Positions 5,949-8,162 of a DNA stretch of 8,162 bases are shown here, in pieces. How positions within the stretch are numbered: position 1 is the stretch's first letter; every line of letters begins with the position of its first letter. The stretch comes from JACKJP01 sp050186955 (GTDB taxonomy: Bacteria; Pseudomonadota; Alphaproteobacteria; Rhizobiales; Tepidamorphaceae), in contig JBFWXZ010000147.1 in NCBI GenBank assembly GCA_050186955.1, positions 1-8,162 on the forward strand. Direction: 5' to 3'. The notes under the pieces were generated by a model, which had not been told where the DNA came from, searched no databases, and was given only the letters and a program-made list of their open reading frames with translations. The position numbers and the translations under genes are program-made.

Positions 5949-7193
5949 CTACGCCGCCCCGCGCCAGGCCCGCGCCTCGTCGTCGCCGGCGTCGAGCGCC
6001 CGGCCCACGATCTCCAGCGTCAGCTTCGCCGAGCGCAGCAGTTCCTCCGGCGTCGCGAGGTCGCGGCGGTCGGCCGGCGTCAGCAGCAGGCGCGTCCGCG
6101 CCTCGTGATCGTTGAAGCCGTCGACCAGCCTGAACGCCGGAATCCCGGCGCGGGCGAAATTGCCGTGGTCGGAATTGACCTGGAGCGGGCGGAACAGACC
6201 CAGCGGCACGCCGGCGGCTTCCGAGCATCGCAGCAGGAACGGCTCGATTCCGGCGAACCCGGAGGTCAGCGCGGTCAGCCGCCGTCCACCGGCGACCGTG
6301 TCGAGATTGACGTTGATCGCGATCGCCGCCCGTTCGGCCTCGTCGAGACGGGCGAGATGGATGTCCGATCCCGTCAGCGCCCATTCCTCGGCGTTGAAGA
6401 AAGCGACGCGCAGCGACCGCCTGCGGTCCGCCATGCCGGCGCGCAGCTCGCGGGCGACCGCCAGCGCGACGACCAGGCCGGTCGCGTTGTCGAGCGCGCT
6501 CTCGCCGAGCCCGTGGCCGTCGATATGCGCCGAAAGCACGACGCATTCATCCGTCTGCCCGGCCATGTCGAAGAACAGGTTGGTGGCCGAGCCGGGCCGG
6601 TCGCGGCCCTCCAACTCGAACCGAACGCGCGGATAGCCGGCGCTGGTGCGCGCCAGCGCGGCCGCCGTCTCCGGCGCGATTCCCGCGGCGGGAATGCCGG
6701 CCTCGTCGCCACGGCCTGAGGAGCCGGCGACCAGCGCGCCGGCCAGCGGCCCCGCGATCAGGAAGCCGGCGGCGCCGGCGGCGACCGCGGCGTTGTATTT
6801 CATGCGCCGATGCACGGTGCCGGCGGCGAACATCAGCTCGTGGCGGACGAGCACGATGCGGCCTGGGATTTCGTCGCGATGGGCGGCGAACTCGTCGGGC
6901 GTGCCGCGCCCCAGATCGATCACCTCGGCCTCGAGCCCGCCTTCCGGCGCCGCCGCCGAGCGCAGCAGCGGGTTGGCCGCATAGCGCGTGCCGTCGGCCA
7001 GCGTGAGGGAGGCCTCGCCCCCCTCCCAGCCGTCATAGGGGAAGGTTTCGCGGCGGGCGGGACTTCCCGTCGCCTCCGCGCCGAGACGCGCCAGCAGCTC
7101 CGTCGCCCCGAGCTCCGATTCGCTTCCCGTGACGCGACCGCCAAGGTCGCAGACGGCTTCCAGATCGGCCCAGATTCGCGCGGCTTCCAGCAC
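5949..7193 (-). CDS. M28 family metallopeptidase-like hydrolase with PA-like insert
   Basis: This 414-residue protein has the M28 (aminopeptidase) core, interrupted by a PA-like domain at about 85-185. Metal-site residues visible in order are His223 (SAHIDGH), Asp235 (ALDNATG), Glu269-Glu270 (FFNAEEWALTGS) and Asp298 (NVNLDTVAG). His343 lies in NSDHGNFARAGIPAF. At the usual final His-Thr motif near the C-terminus it reads LLLTPADRRD, so the fifth canonical ligand is absent from that place. There is no signal peptide, so it probably acts in the cytoplasm on a small peptide or amide. The start is inferred as GTG at 7193: GGAG (7201-7204) lies 7 nt upstream and the GTG shares its first base with the last base of the LysR stop TAG. 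A longer same-frame reading overlaps LysR and is rejected. Translation is probably coupled to the LysR gene. Confidence 0.88.
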   Translation of the reverse strand: MLEAARIWADLEAVCDLGGRVTGSESELGATELLARLGAEATGSPARRETFPYDGWEGGEASLTLADGTRYAANPLLRSAAAPEGGLEAEVIDLGRGTPDEFAAHRDEIPGRIVLVRHELMFAAGTVHRRMKYNAAVAAGAAGFLIAGPLAGALVAGSSGRGDEAGIPAAGIAPETAAALARTSAGYPRVRFELEGRDRPGSATNLFFDMAGQTDECVVLSAHIDGHGLGESALDNATGLVVALAVARELRAGMADRRRSLRVAFFNAEEWALTGSDIHLARLDEAERAAIAINVNLDTVAGGRRLTALTSGFAGIEPFLLRCSEAAGVPLGLFRPLQVNSDHGNFARAGIPAFRLVDGFNDHEARTRLLLTPADRRDLATPEELLRSAKLTLEIVGRALDAGDDEARAWRGAA

Positions 7194-8113
7194 TATGCAT
7201 CTCCATCCTGTTTGGGGGTCATCGCTTTCAGCGCCGCCAGCCGTTCGCCGATCAGCTCCGTCACCTCGCCGACGATCGGCATCGGCGTGGCGTGCAGGCG
7301 CACGAAGACGCCGATCTCGTACATGATCGTCGGCCCGAAGGGCCGTATGGCGAGGCCCAGCGGCTCGAACATCTGCGCCGACCACTGGTCGACGATGCCG
7401 ATGCCGCAGCCGGTGGCGACGAGCGCGCAGATCGAGCTGAAATACTCGTTGACCACGCCGGGGTCGTATTCGACGTCGTGGCTGATGAAGGCGCTCTGGA
7501 TCTGGTGGCCGATCAGGCGCGAGACCTGCATGCCGATCAGCGGCTCGCCGGCGAGGTCGGCGGGCGAGATCTCCCGCTTCGCGGCGAGCGGATGCGCGCT
7601 CGGCAGTATCGCGACGCAAGGCACGCGGTAGCGGTGCAGGTCGATGTCGGGGATGTGGATCGGCCATTCGGCGATGGCGATGTCGGCGCCGCCCGCCTCG
7701 AAGATCGCCCGCACCTCCTCCGAGCTCCGGTTGATCATGCGCACCCGCGCCAGCGGCCGCCGCCGGCGCAGCTCCGCAACCACGGCGGGCAGGATCGAGA
7801 TCGAGGCGCTCGGGTGGCTGGCGATGGTGACCGACTCGGCGACGCCCTTGCGGATGTTCTCCGCGTCCCGGGTGAGACGCTCGATCATGCCGAGCGCGTG
7901 GCGGACCTCGGTGTAAAACAGGCGCCCCTGCCGGCTGGCCTTGAGGCGGCCGTTGACCCGCTCGAACAGCGGAAAGCCGATCTGCGCCTCGAGCCGCGCG
8001 ATCTGGGTGCTGATGGCCGGCTGGGTCACGCCGAGCAGTTTCGCCGCCCCGGTCATGGACTGGGTTTCTATGACCGCGCGGAACGTCTCCAGCAGCCTAA
8101 CGTCCATAGCCAT
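7193..8113 (-). CDS. LysR family transcriptional regulator
   Basis: This 306-residue protein has the standard LysR length and layout. The N-terminal winged helix-turn-helix is at about 4-63 (LLETFRAVIETQSMTGAAKL, then GVTQPAISTQIARLE and PLFER). A linker helix follows to about 90, then a two-lobed effector-binding domain (about 93-295). In that domain ADIAIAEW and ATGCGIGIVDQW are at the usual positions. The effector is unknown. The start is either the ATG at 8113 or the one at 8107; neither has a clear Shine-Dalgarno, and a dyad that could be its own operator overlaps the first ATG. Its stop overlaps the GTG of the M28 gene by one base, so the two form an operon. LysR regulators often repress themselves and activate a divergent gene, which would begin just beyond the right edge. 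Confidence 0.95.
   Translation of the reverse strand: MAMDVRLLETFRAVIETQSMTGAAKLLGVTQPAISTQIARLEAQIGFPLFERVNGRLKASRQGRLFYTEVRHALGMIERLTRDAENIRKGVAESVTIASHPSASISILPAVVAELRRRRPLARVRMINRSSEEVRAIFEAGGADIAIAEWPIHIPDIDLHRYRVPCVAILPSAHPLAAKREISPADLAGEPLIGMQVSRLIGHQIQSAFISHDVEYDPGVVNEYFSSICALVATGCGIGIVDQWSAQMFEPLGLAIRPFGPTIMYEIGVFVRLHATPMPIVGEVTELIGERLAALKAMTPKQDGDA
7201..7204 (-). promoter_or_regulatory. Ribosome binding site of the M28 gene, inside the LysR gene end
   Basis: GGAG on the minus strand, 7 nt before the GTG start at 7193. It lies within the last codons of the LysR gene and supports both the GTG start and coupling of the two genes. Confidence 0.6.
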
Positions 8114-8126
8114 AAATTTTCGTTAT
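8112..8126. promoter_or_regulatory. Candidate LysR binding site (T-N11-A dyad)
   Basis: The site reads ATAA, 7 bp, TTAT, an inverted repeat with the T-N11-A spacing typical of LysR-type regulator boxes. It overlaps the first possible start codon of the LysR gene (8111-8113) and touches the TTGACA at 8126-8131 on the opposite strand. The surrounding DNA is AT-rich for this window, which raises the odds of a chance match. Confidence 0.4.
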
Positions 8127-8131
8127 TGACA
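8126..8131 (+). promoter_or_regulatory. Consensus -35 box facing out of the window
   Basis: A perfect TTGACA reads to the right. A -10 element at 16-18 bp would fall at about 8148-8155, where the sequence (GCCAATTT) is a poor match. A weak -10 is common for activator-dependent promoters, so this may drive an unseen divergent gene under control of the LysR regulator. Confidence 0.35.
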
Positions 8132-8162
8132 TTTCCCATCCTTTAAAGCCAATTTTCCAACT

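Noticed and set aside
7194..7667. Upstream extension of the M28 reading frame to an ATG at 7667
   Set aside because: The added residues are arginine-rich and lie wholly within the LysR gene, while the GTG at 7193 has a well-placed GGAG.
8124..8152. A minus-strand promoter for LysR, TTGGCT-N17-TCAATA
   Set aside because: The -10 matches only two consensus bases and would leave a leader of only a few bases; it is too weak to annotate.

Overview
The window is GC-rich chromosomal DNA, densely coding on both strands, and looks like an alphaproteobacterium of the Hyphomicrobiales (Rhizobiales) type. The evidence for this is the neighbourhood alpha/beta hydrolase - cysE - DUF3126-type protein, the stand-alone CHCC zinc-finger protein related to mitochondrial complex I subunit NDUFS6, and a soluble chemoreceptor with a C-terminal sensory-like domain. 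The genus cannot be told from the sequence alone. I see no tRNA, rRNA, CRISPR, transposase or phage gene, and no base-composition island. The only clearly AT-rich stretch is the 162-bp gap upstream of the chemoreceptor gene.

Layout. Positions 1-603 (+) hold the 3' part of a gene for an unrecognised, probably membrane-anchored protein. It converges, 9 bp apart, on a gene for a methyl-accepting chemotaxis protein (613-2106, -). Upstream of the chemoreceptor is an AT-rich gap with a good Rho-independent terminator and a perfect inverted repeat. Then come three more minus-strand genes: a DUF3126-like small protein (2269-2478), serine O-acetyltransferase CysE (2553-3377) and an alpha/beta hydrolase (3551-4318). 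A 164-bp divergent promoter region (4319-4482) separates these from a plus-strand pair: a CHCC zinc-finger protein (4483-4722) and, 16 bp later, an FAD-dependent aromatic-ring monooxygenase (4739-5926). That pair converges on a minus-strand LysR regulator - M28 peptidase pair (8113 down to 5949). The peptidase probably starts at a GTG that shares one base with the LysR stop codon.

How the genes work together. CysE makes O-acetylserine for cysteine synthesis, and the DUF3126 gene is probably cotranscribed with it and ends at the terminator near 2163-2204. The LysR regulator and the M28-type hydrolase look translationally coupled. An LTTR-like dyad beside a consensus TTGACA at the right edge suggests that LysR also controls a divergent gene just outside the window, possibly the rest of a uptake or degradation pathway. 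The monooxygenase has all FAD motifs of the salicylate hydroxylase-like class, but its substrate is unknown.

Most of the window is ordinary chromosome, and I found no convincing new multi-gene system. The best leads are the M28 protein that lacks the usual last metal-binding His and has no export signal, the missing C-terminal Ile of CysE, the stacked regulatory elements upstream of the chemoreceptor, and the LTTR-like site at the right edge.
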